The notes under the pieces were generated by a model. It did not search any database. It was not told the origin of the DNA and worked only from the letters and a program-made list of their open reading frames with translations. The translations under genes and the position numbers were made by a program. From the NCBI RefSeq assembly GCF_003850565.1, contig NZ_CP027706.1, forward strand, positions 3,286,001-3,350,000: DNA of 64,000 nt. Direction: 5' to 3'. The DNA is from Pseudomonas sessilinigenes (GTDB taxonomy: Bacteria; Pseudomonadota; Gammaproteobacteria; Pseudomonadales; Pseudomonadaceae). Shown piece by piece: positions 1-8,669 of the stretch (positions are counted from its first letter, which is position 1; each line of letters begins with the position of its first letter).

Positions 1-116
1 CAGTTAAATTAGTAATTGCTAAATTAGAATAATCTAATATTATGATTCGGGCTTTCGCCGCTGAAAGTGCAATCGGCTCCGCGCCGCATATTATCCCTCA
101 ATCAGGAAGGTACACA

Positions 117-536
117 GTGAATACCCCAACATGGGTCCTGCTGGCATTTGCCGGTTGGACATTATTCATCCTGTTCAGCACCGTTGGCGTTTATCGCTGG
201 TCGAGAATCCTCACGGGACGCGCGACAGTGAGCCAATGGCAGCCAGGCAAGCCCCAGGGGAGCGAGTGGTACCAGCGAGCCATGGGGGCCCACAGGAACT
301 GCATCGAGAACCTGCCGGTCTACGCGGCGATTGTCGTGGCCATCAATGCCTCGCAGGTCGATAGCGGCACCCTGGACAGCCTGGCCCTGGTACTGCTTGC
401 TGCGCGGATCGCCCAGAGCCTGGTGCATATCTGTGTGCCGCAGAGCGATACGATCGCCACCTTGCGTTTCGTGTTCTTTTTCATCCAGATCCTGGCCATG
501 GCGTGGATGGGTATCACCGTCGCGATCGCGTCCTGA
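117..536 (+). CDS. MAPEG-family membrane protein
   Basis: The 139-residue product is rich in hydrophobic segments (roughly residues 5-25, 68-85, 90-105 and 115-137), separated by a polar stretch holding the motif AHRNCIENLP, which resembles the Asn/Glu signature of MAPEG proteins (membrane-associated eicosanoid and glutathione metabolism). Its length of about 140 residues and four-helix pattern fit the family. Bacterial MAPEG proteins are inner-membrane proteins, some with glutathione transferase activity; the substrate here is unknown. I chose GTG at 117 because GGAAGG lies 6 bases upstream; an in-frame ATG at 42 would add 25 residues without a convincing ribosome binding site. Confidence 0.85.
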   Translation: MNTPTWVLLAFAGWTLFILFSTVGVYRWSRILTGRATVSQWQPGKPQGSEWYQRAMGAHRNCIENLPVYAAIVVAINASQVDSGTLDSLALVLLAARIAQSLVHICVPQSDTIATLRFVFFFIQILAMAWMGITVAIAS

Positions 537-857
537 AGCCCTATCCGGTTCACGCTGGATATTCACGGTGCGACTCTTCTATTTCCCGCTCGGAAGGGGC
601 TTGACCAGGGGCAACAGGGCATCGAGCAACGCCTGTTGCGGGCACCGGAGAACTGTTTGGCTCGATGGGCTTGGCGATCATCCAGCCGTCGCCTATGGCG
701 CTGATCAGGTCGCAAAGCAAGGAATGAATTCCACTGGAGGCCGGATGAACAAGGCACCAGCATAGAAAAATCTGTCCTAAAGCACCTGCTGGTAACCCTC
801 TGGGCAAACCGGGTCAGCGCTGCTACAGACCCTGGTTGCGCGGCCTGTAGTGGGGCA
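537..857. other. Intergenic, no gene seen
   Basis: This is about 320 bases between the MAPEG gene and the stop codon of the minus-strand metallo-hydrolase. Short open frames exist on both strands, but they have no recognisable protein features or ribosome binding sites. I see no strong hairpin or repeat. Confidence 0.5.
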
Positions 858-1787
858 TTAGCCGAGGTGATAGAACCCCTGGTCGTCGCGCTGGACCTGG
901 CCGCCGTGCTGCAACTCGTCCAGGTGTTGCAAGAGGGTCCGAGCCTCGGCAGCAGTCACCCAGGTCCCGGTAAAGCCTGTCGGGTACAGCAGGCGTTTCT
1001 CGACCATCTGGGCCAGGTTCAAGGGTCGCTCCTGCAACCAACCCAACAGGCGCCTCTCTCGCTCGTCGATCTTGGCGGTGAATGCCTGCAGATCCTCCAG
1101 GAAGCGCTGGCGGTCGGTGTAGACACCGCGATGGTGGGAAGTCACCCAGGTCCTGGCGGGAATCTGCGGCAGGCGCTGGAGGCTGCGTCGAAAATCCACC
1201 AGGTTCGAACTGGCATCGCCGTAATAGGGGCCGAAGCTGCTCAAGTCGATGTCACCAATGAAGGCCACGCCTTCCGGCTCCACCAGCAGCACGGTGTGGC
1301 CTGCCGTATGGCCGGGCAGGTGAACGGCATGGATGCTGGAGCCTCCCAGGTCCCAGGATGCACCGTCCTCATAACCCAGGGCATCGGGGCGTGGGGCATA
1401 GAAGAATTCATCCTGCAAGCGCTTGAGCATCTGCTGGATGGCACAAGCCTCGCTGAGGCCGAAGGCCGCGGCCATTCCTTCCCAACTGCGCGCTGCCGGC
1501 AAGTCTGCCTGGTGCACATGGACTTGCGCATCGGGAAGCCGATGCAGGCCGGCCATGTGGTCTTCATGGGCATGGCCCAGGACGACCAGTTCGGTCGCGT
1601 CGAACAGGGGGCCGATGCTGTTGGAGCTGATCGGGGTATCCAGGGCTGCCAGGGTGTCCGTGCCCTTGATCAGCACCTGGTTGCCGTCCGGGTATTTGCC
1701 GTTGCGCTCGCCCAGGAACACCGATACGCGCCCGAACTGCAGGTGGTCCATGCCATTGGTTGAGCCTCGGTGGTTGCCAGTCATCAT
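858..1787 (-). CDS. Metallo-beta-lactamase-fold hydrolase
   Basis: The 309-residue protein carries the zinc-binding signature HAHEDH near residues 93-98, a downstream LPGHTAGHT motif and a GDID motif, all diagnostic of the metallo-beta-lactamase fold. The C-terminal third (residues about 230-309) resembles the helical extension of glyoxalase-II/lactonase-like family members. It is predicted to be a cytoplasmic hydrolase; the substrate cannot be inferred. The start is uncertain: a second ATG at 1751 (MDHLQFG) would shorten the protein by 12 residues. It is transcribed alone, with the GST gene lying upstream on the same strand after a gap of about 115 bases. Confidence 0.85.
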   Translation of the reverse strand: MMTGNHRGSTNGMDHLQFGRVSVFLGERNGKYPDGNQVLIKGTDTLAALDTPISSNSIGPLFDATELVVLGHAHEDHMAGLHRLPDAQVHVHQADLPAARSWEGMAAAFGLSEACAIQQMLKRLQDEFFYAPRPDALGYEDGASWDLGGSSIHAVHLPGHTAGHTVLLVEPEGVAFIGDIDLSSFGPYYGDASSNLVDFRRSLQRLPQIPARTWVTSHHRGVYTDRQRFLEDLQAFTAKIDERERRLLGWLQERPLNLAQMVEKRLLYPTGFTGTWVTAAEARTLLQHLDELQHGGQVQRDDQGFYHLG

Positions 1788-1903
1788 CTCGGGCCTCGCA
1801 CTCGCTTAGGGCATCTGGCGTCACTGTAATGATTTAGTGGCGATGATGGCGAGAAACATCACTTGGCGGCGAGCACCCTCGCAACGCTCGGGAAAACGGC
1901 GGC

Positions 1904-2515
1904 TCAGGCTTGCGCGCCCTTGGCATAGGCGCTGATGACTTCCTCCCGCGCAGCCAGGCGCTGCAGGTAGGCGGTGATATTGGGCAGGTCGTCGATATCC
2001 ACATTCAGTTGGGCGTGGATGCGTAGCCAGGGATAGATGGCCATGTCAGCAATGGAATAGTCGTGGCAGATGAAATCCTGGTCCTGCAGGGCGTTTTCCA
2101 GCGTATCGAACAAGGCGGCGGTCTGCTTCAAGTAACGGTCGCGGGCGTAATGGTGGGCCTGGGCATCGAGCTGGAGGAAATGATAATGCTGCCCGGCCAT
2201 GGGGCCCAGGCTGCTGATCTGCCAGGCCAGCCAGTGCAATACCGCATAACGTTGCGTACCCACCGCTGGCAGAAAGCGCGAGTGAGTCTCCGCCAGGTAC
2301 TGCAGGATGGCGCCTGACTCCGGGAGGACCAAGGCTTGTGCGTGGTCGACAAGCAACGGAATCTTTGCATGGGGCGTCAAGCGTGCGAAGTCCGCCCGAT
2401 GCTGGTCGCCCAAGGCGAGGTCCAAGCGCTGGATTCGATAAGCAACGTCCAGCGCTTCCAGCATGATCAGGATCTTGTGGCCATTGGCCGTCGGCGCGAA
2501 ATACAGGGTGTACAT
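1904..2515 (-). CDS. Glutathione S-transferase family protein
   Basis: The 203-residue protein begins with a thioredoxin-fold half (MYTLYFAPTANGHKILIMLE), includes the cis-proline region KIPLLVD and the glutathione-binding LPESGAILQYL, and ends in an all-helical domain. This is the usual GST order and length, close to YfcG/GstB-like bacterial GSTs. The role is probably glutathione-dependent detoxification or redox chemistry in the cytoplasm. I chose the ATG at 2515 because GGGAG sits 8 bases upstream; an ATG at 2530 would use that GGGAG as coding sequence. A second GST gene lies just upstream on the same strand. Confidence 0.88.
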   Translation of the reverse strand: MYTLYFAPTANGHKILIMLEALDVAYRIQRLDLALGDQHRADFARLTPHAKIPLLVDHAQALVLPESGAILQYLAETHSRFLPAVGTQRYAVLHWLAWQISSLGPMAGQHYHFLQLDAQAHHYARDRYLKQTAALFDTLENALQDQDFICHDYSIADMAIYPWLRIHAQLNVDIDDLPNITAYLQRLAAREEVISAYAKGAQA

Positions 2516-2584
2516 GGTGATGGCTCCCATGGCCGGGAATAGGCAGGGCGGCGCGGTCAGGCTGGCTCGATCCGCGCCGACGAT

Positions 2585-3193
2585 TCAGGCGATGGGATAA
2601 CGCTTGAACAGGTCGCTGCATTCCAGCCGCTCGGCATGGGCTCCCAAGCTTGGGAAGTCATCGGCCTTGACCACATCCGGGAGCATCAACTGCATGAAGG
2701 ACCAGGCCACTGCGCTGGTGATGGCGGCCTGGTCGAGGCGTGGCTCTTGAGCCCGCTCGGCCAGAAGCTGTTGTTCCAGCTCGGTGCAGGCGGCCAGCAG
2801 TTGCCGGGTGACACGCTCGAGCCAGGGCTGATGCAGTTTTTCGGCTGGCCGAAGGTTGTGTTCATAGACGATCTGGACGGTTTTCTCGCAAGCCGCCAAT
2901 GCCAGGCCCAAGGTACGCAGGGCCTTGGCCAAGGCCTGGGGTTGTTGGGGCAGCAGCTTGCCGGAGGCAGGGCTGGTGGCTTCGAAGTAGTCGAGGATCA
3001 GTGTCGAATCCATCAGCACGCTACCGTCGTCGAGCACCAGGCTGGGGGCCTTCACCGCCGGGTTGATCCTGGAAAAAGCTTCGAAGGTGCTGAACACCGA
3101 CAACGGCTCATGCTCGAACGCCACGCCGTACAGCTCCAATGAAATAGCCACCCGCCGGACATAAGGCGAATCCAGCATGCCAATCAGTTTCAT
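2585..3193 (-). CDS. Glutathione S-transferase family protein
   Basis: The 202-residue protein starts MKLIGMLDSPYVRRVAISL, a typical GST N-terminal thioredoxin fold, followed by VKAPSLVLDDG and the binding motif LMDSTLILDYF, then a helical C-terminal domain. It is a paralogue of the next GST downstream (gap about 70 bases) and the two may be cotranscribed. The gene diverges from a LysR-type regulator at 3326, whose product may control it; this is inferred from position only. The substrate is unknown. Confidence 0.88.
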   Translation of the reverse strand: MKLIGMLDSPYVRRVAISLELYGVAFEHEPLSVFSTFEAFSRINPAVKAPSLVLDDGSVLMDSTLILDYFEATSPASGKLLPQQPQALAKALRTLGLALAACEKTVQIVYEHNLRPAEKLHQPWLERVTRQLLAACTELEQQLLAERAQEPRLDQAAITSAVAWSFMQLMLPDVVKADDFPSLGAHAERLECSDLFKRYPIA

Positions 3194-3325
3194 TCGTCAC
3201 TCTCCCTGGTTTGTATGGCGCGCTGTGTCACATTTCAGGCCACAGCTTCACTGTTTCTTACGTTAGGAGAATTTGGCCGACTAGAATATCGGTATTTCCC
3301 TTCATCAATGGTAAGTAGAGCTTAC

Positions 3326-4246
3326 ATGTCGAGCATCCCGCCGATTTCCTGCCTGCGCAGTTTCGAAGCCGTTGCCAGGCTAGGCAGCGTCACCGCCGCC
3401 TCCAGGGAACTGCACGTCACCCACTCGGCCATCAGCCAGCAGATCAAGGTCCTGGAGGAGTTGCTTGGCGTGACCTTGTTCGTTCGCGAAGGGCGTGGTG
3501 TGCGGGTCAGCGAAGACGGGCGCCTGTATGCCTTGCAGATCCGCGAGGCACTGGGCGGCATCGACGAAGCGACCCGAATGATCAAGACCCAGCCTAGGTC
3601 CACCGAGCTGGTGGTCGCCGTGTTGCCATCGTTCGGGCTGAACTGGCTGTTGCCGCGTTTGCCGCGCTTCCAGCAATTGCATCCTCATATCAATGTGCGC
3701 CTGCAGGCAGGACTGGCGGTATCGAACCTGAACCGGGAGTCCGTGGACCTCGCCATCCGCATGGGCAAGGGTGATTGGGAAGGGCTGGAGCAGCAGGTGC
3801 TGTTCCACGATGAAACGCTGGTGGTCGCATCGCCCCGGTTCAACGACGGGGTCCTGCCCAGAACGGCGCAAGAGATCATCGACAGCAGGATCGTCTTCAG
3901 CATGGAGTCATGGCAGCCCTGGTGCCAGGCCGCAGGGCTGGACGTCGATATCCCGCGGACCGGGCTGTGCAGCAATGATTCGAACCTGGTGCTGCAGGCG
4001 GTGCGCCTCGGCCAGGGTATCGCACTGGAGCGCCGCAGCCTGGTGCATGACGCCATCCAGCGTGGAGAGCTGGTGCAGTTGGGCCAGGTCACGGCGCCTT
4101 ATCCCTATCCTTACTGGCAGGTGCTGCCCGATCGCGAGCATTCGAAGGCCAAGCAAGCGGCCTTCTCCAGCTGGCTGGCCGCCGAAGTCGAGGCCTACCT
4201 TGATGAGCTGGCCACGCAGGAGGCGGCGCTGGCAATTGCACCTTGA
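3326..4246 (+). CDS. LysR-family transcriptional regulator (GcvA-like)
   Basis: The 306-residue product has an N-terminal winged helix-turn-helix (residues about 5-65: SCLRSFEAVARLGSVTAASRELHVTHSAIS... region) and a LysR substrate-binding domain (residues about 90-295). The start MSSIPPISCLRSFEAVARLGS is typical of the GcvA branch. Upstream in-frame starts at 3215 and 3308 would add residues that do not resemble the family. It diverges from the two GST genes, so it may regulate them or the reductase downstream; no operator was resolved. The C-terminal tail (about the last 15 residues) is Ala-rich and poorly conserved in appearance. Confidence 0.88.
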   Translation: MSSIPPISCLRSFEAVARLGSVTAASRELHVTHSAISQQIKVLEELLGVTLFVREGRGVRVSEDGRLYALQIREALGGIDEATRMIKTQPRSTELVVAVLPSFGLNWLLPRLPRFQQLHPHINVRLQAGLAVSNLNRESVDLAIRMGKGDWEGLEQQVLFHDETLVVASPRFNDGVLPRTAQEIIDSRIVFSMESWQPWCQAAGLDVDIPRTGLCSNDSNLVLQAVRLGQGIALERRSLVHDAIQRGELVQLGQVTAPYPYPYWQVLPDREHSKAKQAAFSSWLAAEVEAYLDELATQEAALAIAP

Positions 4247-4331
4247 CCTTGAACCAGGCTTCAACGTTAGCGTCGGTGACTGATCGAGGAGGGCGCCAAT
4301 GCCGCCTCACCACCCTGTCAGGAGCAGCATC

Positions 4332-5408
4332 ATGAACGAGCACGCCAGCCCCGAACCCACGTCATGGATGATCTATGGCGCCTATGGCTACACCGGCGAA
4401 CTGATTGCCAGGGAGGCGGTCAAGCGCGGATTGCGCCCCGTGCTTGCCGGCCGCAGCCGTGCCAAGGTCGAGCCACTGGCTCGTGAACTGGGGCTGGCGA
4501 TGCAGATATTCGGCCTCGATGATGCCGCACAACTGGCCACGGAGCTCCAGGGGCAAGCCCTGGTCCTGCATTGCGCCGGGCCATTCTCCGCAACGGCGGC
4601 GCCGATGATGCAGGCTTGCCTTGAGGCCAGGGCGCATTATCTGGACATCACAGGGGAGATTGCCGTCTTCGAACAGGCCCAAGCCCTGAACCTGCGGGCC
4701 CGGGAAGCCGGCGTGGTGATCTGCCCGGGCGTGGGTTTCGATGTGATTCCTACCGATTGCGTGGCCGCTGCGCTCAAGGCAGCACTGCCCGATGCCACGT
4801 ACCTGGCCTTGGGGTTCGACTCGCGCTCGAGTTTTTCCCCGGGGACCGCCAAGACATCGGTGGAGGGGTTGGCGCAAGGCGGCAAGGTACGGCGCGATGG
4901 CAAGATCGTCTCGGTGCCGCTGGCCTATCAGGTGCGGCGCATCGATTTCGGCGCCGGAGAGAAACTCGCCATGACCATTCCCTGGGGCGATGTCTCCACC
5001 GCTTATCACACCACTGGCATTGCCAACATCGAAGTCTTTATCCCGGGTTCTGCCGGCATGGTCCGTGGCGCCAGGCTGGCTAACCTGGTGCGTCCCTTGC
5101 TCGGCCTGGCTTGGGTACAGAAGTGGCTCAAGGCGCGCATCAGCAAGACCGTGGTCGGCCCGGACGATACCAAGCGCGCCGACCAGGGCACCTTCGTCTG
5201 GGGAGAAGCACGCAATGCCCGAGGCGAACGCAAGGTGGCTCGCCTGCATACCGCCAATGTGTACAGCCTGACCATTACCGGCGCCCTGGCGGTGGTGGAG
5301 CATCTGCTGCAGGCGCGGCCCAGTGCCGGCGCCTATACCCCGGCGAAGCTCTTGGGGGCTGAGCTGGTGACCCGCCTGCCAGGATCGGGAACGCTGCGGA
5401 TCGAGTGA
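4332..5408 (+). CDS. Saccharopine dehydrogenase-like NAD(P)-binding reductase
   Basis: The 358-residue protein opens with a Rossmann motif (MIYGAYGYTGELIAREAVKRG) and the dinucleotide-binding segment LAGRSRAKVE, followed by VLHCAGPF and YLDITGE. This is the pattern of the saccharopine dehydrogenase / trans-acting enoyl reductase family. Members are NAD(P)H-dependent oxidoreductases of varied substrate. I chose ATG 4332 because AGGAGC lies about 8 bases upstream; the ATG at 4299 has no such site. It follows the LysR gene on the same strand with an 85-base gap and may be its target. A large palindrome just after the stop probably ends transcription. Confidence 0.85.
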   Translation: MNEHASPEPTSWMIYGAYGYTGELIAREAVKRGLRPVLAGRSRAKVEPLARELGLAMQIFGLDDAAQLATELQGQALVLHCAGPFSATAAPMMQACLEARAHYLDITGEIAVFEQAQALNLRAREAGVVICPGVGFDVIPTDCVAAALKAALPDATYLALGFDSRSSFSPGTAKTSVEGLAQGGKVRRDGKIVSVPLAYQVRRIDFGAGEKLAMTIPWGDVSTAYHTTGIANIEVFIPGSAGMVRGARLANLVRPLLGLAWVQKWLKARISKTVVGPDDTKRADQGTFVWGEARNARGERKVARLHTANVYSLTITGALAVVEHLLQARPSAGAYTPAKLLGAELVTRLPGSGTLRIE

Positions 5409-5442
5409 GCCGCTCGCCCGTGCCGGCCAGGTTCATTCGCCG

Positions 5443-5474
5443 GCAGGAAGCGGGGTCATGACCCCGCTTCCTGC
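5443..5474. terminator. 32-bp perfect palindrome, likely bidirectional terminator
   Basis: Positions 5443-5458 are the exact reverse complement of 5459-5474, so either strand can fold into a hairpin with a long GC-rich stem (GCAGGAAGCGGGG arm). It sits midway between two convergent stop codons (5408 plus strand, 5511 minus strand), which is where a bidirectional terminator is expected. There is no strong T tract on either side, so the mechanism is inferred from position and stem strength. Confidence 0.65.
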
Positions 5475-5510
5475 GCCGAGATTCCCCGACCGGCCGCGAT
5501 CGGCATGACC

Positions 5511-6518
5511 TCAGTGAACGTCTTTCAGGCTGGCCAGGGGCTTGGGTGCATAGAGCGCGCTCTGGAATTCAGGGACGTACTCGTACTTCACCAGCTTGCC
5601 CAACTGCAATGAGCGGATGTAGGTCGACAGGCTGCCGTCACCGAGTATCAGGCGTGCAGCATCGGCACTGGAGCTGGAGGCGTGGCGGGTCTGCCGGGAC
5701 GTGGCATAGCCGTAGGTCAGCTGGCCGTTATGGTCCAGGTTGGTGAAGCTGTTGGTCACCATGCCCACGTCGTGGGAGAGGTCATCGAGTTTTTTCGCCT
5801 TGAAGATCACGTCCACGTTGCCGGTCTGGCTATCGATGATGTCGTAGGAGAGGCTGGCGCCTTCCTCGCGACGGCTGATGTCGGTCAGCCACTTGGGCAG
5901 GTTGTAGCCCACGACACCCCGGACCCTGGCCAGCTCGGTATTGACCGGCAACTTGAGGACATAGCCCCAGAAGTCCTTCGATATGGCCTGGCCGACCAGG
6001 GTCAGCGGGCCAAGGTTGGATTGCCCCGGCTTGTTGGTGATGATCGATAGCGCCACCTCGTTGTAGCTGTCGTTGTCGCAGTAGTCGTAGGTATAGGCCG
6101 TGAAGGCCACCAGGCCGCGTCCAGGCCATACCTGCAGCGGCTGCACCTGTTCCAGTACCTGGGCCGGCATCAACTCGCGCAGCCGCGCAAGGTCTGCGGT
6201 GTAGACCGCGGTGATCCGGCTGTTCTTGTAGTAGAAGTTCGGCGAGTACGACTCGAACCCCATGTCTACCCGGGTCTTGGGCAGTTGCTTGAACCAGCTC
6301 AAGTCGAGCCCTGGCGCCTCGGCCTCGATCACCGACAGCGGCGGGTTGGAGCGATAGCGCTCGTACAGGCCGCCCTTGAGGACCGGCACCGAGTGGCCGG
6401 CAATGTCGATCGTTGTAGTACCGGCGGGGACGGGAGCGTCTGGTGAGCCGGCCAGGGCGGGATGTGCCAAAGGGGCCAGGAGGGCACCAGCCATTGCAGC
6501 GACAGTTCCGAGTTTCAC
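5511..6518 (-). CDS. Exported acetoacetate decarboxylase-like protein
   Basis: The 335-residue product starts with a likely signal peptide (MKLGTVAAMAGALLAPLAHPALA, cleavage after Ala-23). The mature part resembles the acetoacetate decarboxylase fold (FESYSPNFYYKNSRITAVYTADLARLRELMP, then VAFTAYTYDY and the GYNLPKWLTDI region). Canonical ADC enzymes are cytoplasmic and use a Lys Schiff base; an exported version is unusual, so the activity should not be assumed. It is monocistronic, with a MerR-type promoter element about 100 bases upstream (6617-6647). The DJ-1/PfpI gene diverges from it. Confidence 0.75.
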   Translation of the reverse strand: MKLGTVAAMAGALLAPLAHPALAGSPDAPVPAGTTTIDIAGHSVPVLKGGLYERYRSNPPLSVIEAEAPGLDLSWFKQLPKTRVDMGFESYSPNFYYKNSRITAVYTADLARLRELMPAQVLEQVQPLQVWPGRGLVAFTAYTYDYCDNDSYNEVALSIITNKPGQSNLGPLTLVGQAISKDFWGYVLKLPVNTELARVRGVVGYNLPKWLTDISRREEGASLSYDIIDSQTGNVDVIFKAKKLDDLSHDVGMVTNSFTNLDHNGQLTYGYATSRQTRHASSSSADAARLILGDGSLSTYIRSLQLGKLVKYEYVPEFQSALYAPKPLASLKDVH

Positions 6519-6616
6519 GTTGGGTTCTCCAGAAAGAATGGCATCGCGCTCGATGCTTGTGACCCGGTATCGCGCTGCGGCGCCATGCTCGGGTACGCCT
6601 GGTGGGGCGTGAACAA

Positions 6617-6647
6617 ACCCTAACGTTCAACTTAACCTTAATGTCAA
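6617..6647 (-). promoter_or_regulatory. MerR-type promoter for the ADC-like gene
   Basis: On the minus strand a -35 TTGACA (6642-6647) and a -10-like TAGGGT (6617-6622) are separated by 19 bases, the over-long spacing that MerR-family activators act on. The spacer region is AT-rich and imperfectly dyadic (arms ACATTAA and TTAGGGT, 14 bases apart). The same geometry occurs at 29947-29977. No merR-like gene is in the window. Confidence 0.5.
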
Positions 6648-6782
6648 GCGCCCATCTGTCCACCGTACAGGCGTTGATGGCCAGGCAGGGCACAAGGGCC
6701 GTCCCAGGCGCCCAGGCTGGGCTAACGTGTGGGGTATCACTGTCGCTCAGCGGATGAGCCATGCACCCGGAGCACCTCCCAA

Positions 6783-7508
6783 ATGACCCCGCGCATATTG
6801 CATGTGGTGACCAATGTCGCTCACTACGCCGATCCCGACCAACCAACCGGCCTGTGGCTGGGAGAGTTGACCCATGCCTGGCAGGTATTTGCTGCCAGGG
6901 GGTACGAGCAGTGCCTGGTAAGCCCGGCGGGTGGGGCATCCCCTTTGGAACCCCGGGCACTCAAGTGGCCGCTTTTGGACAGCACGGCCAAGTCCTGGTT
7001 GGCAGACCCGGCGAGCATGGCGCGCCTGGCCAGTACCGCACACCCGGACGAGCTGGCAGCAGCGGATTTCGCTGCGATCTATTTCACCGGTGGTCATGGC
7101 GTGATGTGGGATTTCCCCGACTCCGCGGGCTTGCAGCGCCTGACTCGCGAGATCTTCGAGCAGGGCGGGGTGGTGTCGTCGGTGTGCCATGGCTATTGCG
7201 GATTACTCAATACTCGCTTGAGCGATGGGCGCTTGCTGGTCGAGGGACGCCGGCTGACCGGATATGCCTGGATCGAGGAGGTACTGGCGGGGGTGGCGGG
7301 CAAAGTGCCCTACAACGTCGAGGAGCAGATGCGCCGCCGGGGAGCGCACTATGAGAAAGGCTGGCTGCCGTTCACCTCGAAGGTCGTGAGCGATGGCCGC
7401 CTGGTGACGGGGCAAAACCCACAGTCGGCCAGGGCCACGGCCATGCAGGTCGTGGCCTTGCTGAAGGCTATCGCCGCTGGCACCGGCGACCTTCGAAAAG
7501 ACGCATGA
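6783..7508 (+). CDS. DJ-1/PfpI-family (class I glutamine amidotransferase-like) protein
   Basis: The 241-residue protein has the DJ-1/PfpI architecture: ILHVVTNVA at the N-terminus, a FTGGHGVMWDFPD oxyanion/loop segment near residue 100, and the nucleophile elbow SVCHGYCGLL with Cys135. The length and the inserted segments are closest to Hsp31/YhbO-type members, reported as chaperones or glyoxalase/deglycase-like enzymes. ATG 6783 fits the family start MTPRILHVVT; an upstream ATG at 6729 adds 18 unrelated residues. It diverges from the ADC-like gene and is followed by an AT-rich leader before the XRE-cupin regulator. Confidence 0.85.
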   Translation: MTPRILHVVTNVAHYADPDQPTGLWLGELTHAWQVFAARGYEQCLVSPAGGASPLEPRALKWPLLDSTAKSWLADPASMARLASTAHPDELAAADFAAIYFTGGHGVMWDFPDSAGLQRLTREIFEQGGVVSSVCHGYCGLLNTRLSDGRLLVEGRRLTGYAWIEEVLAGVAGKVPYNVEEQMRRRGAHYEKGWLPFTSKVVSDGRLVTGQNPQSARATAMQVVALLKAIAAGTGDLRKDA

Positions 7509-7511
7509 CTA

Positions 7512-7521
7512 TTTGCATAAA
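7512..7521. promoter_or_regulatory. Candidate operator half-site upstream of XRE-cupin regulator
   Basis: TTTGCATAAA here matches 8 of 10 positions of the reverse complement of the TATACGCAAA element that occurs twice at 8420 and 8474. It lies about 125 bases before the regulator start and could be an autoregulatory site. This is inference from sequence similarity alone. Confidence 0.3.
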
Positions 7522-7645
7522 GAGAAATAAATTCATAGTTATCCAGTGCCTGGCCGATGCTTGAGTCATCGGCCTTTGCGTTTTCGCGAAGCTCCGGCCC
7601 GGACGAGAGATAGGTGCTAGAATGCCGGCCTTCAAAGGAGACGCC

Positions 7646-8299
7646 GTGAAGAACAAGACCTCCCGAGCTCCAGTAGCTCCGCACATGCTGAACCCCGAGA
7701 TGCTTGGCATACGCTTGCGCACGGCTCGCAAGCAGCGTGGCTGGACCCTGGCCCAGGTCGCCGAGCGCTCCAATGTCTCGATTACCACCATCTCTCGGGC
7801 CGAGCGCGGGCAGTTGGCCTTGGGTTATGAGAATGTCGCCGCATTGGCCCAGGCCCTGCAGTTGGACATGGGCACCTTGTTCTCCCATGACTACGAGCAG
7901 CCACCGGCCGAACAGGGGCCGGTCATTACCCGTTCTGGAGAGGGGGTCGCCTATCGTGGCCTGTCCTTTACCTACGAGTTCCTCGCCACTGCCGCCAAGG
8001 GCAAGCCCATCAACCCGGTGTTGGGCACCATCCATGCGCGCCGGATCAACAGCCCCGAGGATTTCTCCCGGCATGCCGGCGTAGAGTTCGTCTATGTGAT
8101 TTCAGGCCGGATCGAGGTGCATTTCGAAACCGGCGAAGTAGCGGCCCTGGACAAGGGCGACTCGCTGTACTTCGACAGTCGCATCGGCCATGCCTACATC
8201 TGTGTCAGCAAGCAGTTGGCCAAGGTCATCGGGGTGATCACCGCCGAAAGCGACCAGATCCTGCTTGCCCGGCAAGGGCACGACCTGCCGGGGCATTGA
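7646..8299 (+). CDS. XRE-cupin transcriptional regulator
   Basis: The 217-residue protein has an XRE-type helix-turn-helix (residues about 20-75: LGIRLRTARKQRGWTLAQVA, SNVSITTISRAERGQ) and a C-terminal cupin (residues about 130-205: HAGVEFVYVISGRIEVHF, DSLYFDSRIGHAY). Such XRE-cupin proteins usually control amino-acid, polyamine or sulfur catabolic genes and sense the substrate through the cupin. GTG 7646 is chosen because AAGGAG lies 6 bases upstream. It precedes the permease/DadA-like genes on the same strand, so it is their likely regulator; repeated TATACGCAAA elements between them are candidate operators. Confidence 0.88.
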   Translation: MKNKTSRAPVAPHMLNPEMLGIRLRTARKQRGWTLAQVAERSNVSITTISRAERGQLALGYENVAALAQALQLDMGTLFSHDYEQPPAEQGPVITRSGEGVAYRGLSFTYEFLATAAKGKPINPVLGTIHARRINSPEDFSRHAGVEFVYVISGRIEVHFETGEVAALDKGDSLYFDSRIGHAYICVSKQLAKVIGVITAESDQILLARQGHDLPGH

Positions 8300-8669
8300 C
8301 GCCTGAGCGGGCCCGTCCGGCGCCCGCTGTTTGCTGCGCCATTCCAGTGCGCTGCGCCCACTTCTTCCTTTACGTGATCCAGGCCCCACGAGTGCATGGA
8401 ATACGTGCATGAATTTTCTTATACGCAAAAATGTTTGCAAAAAACATCCAGAGGTAGTCTCATTCAATTGGCGTATACGCAAATTTAGAAAGACATTGAT
8501 CCGAGGCTACGGTGCTGGCCATGCCAGGGCCGTTGCCCCTGGCATGGCAAAAAGGAAAGCAGGGCAGCCAAGGACCGGGCGTGCAGGCAGCCGCAGGGCG
8601 CAAGTCGAGCAGACGGCGCTGCGGGCAGCCAACAGCTAATGACCAATAACAATTAGGCTAACCAACAAA
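8300..8669. promoter_or_regulatory. Long leader with duplicated TATACGCAAA element before permease
   Basis: This 370-base gap lies between the XRE-cupin gene and the permease. It is AT-rich around 8400-8500, unlike its surroundings, and holds two direct copies of TATACGCAAA (8420-8429 and 8474-8483). The second sits within the palindrome GCGTATACGC (8471-8480). No gene is seen. The most likely content is the operator/promoter of the permease operon. Confidence 0.5.

Noticed and set aside
550..807. Minus-strand short protein in the first intergenic region
   Set aside because: No ribosome binding site, Pro/Cys-rich sequence without domain features; likely a chance open frame in GC-rich DNA.
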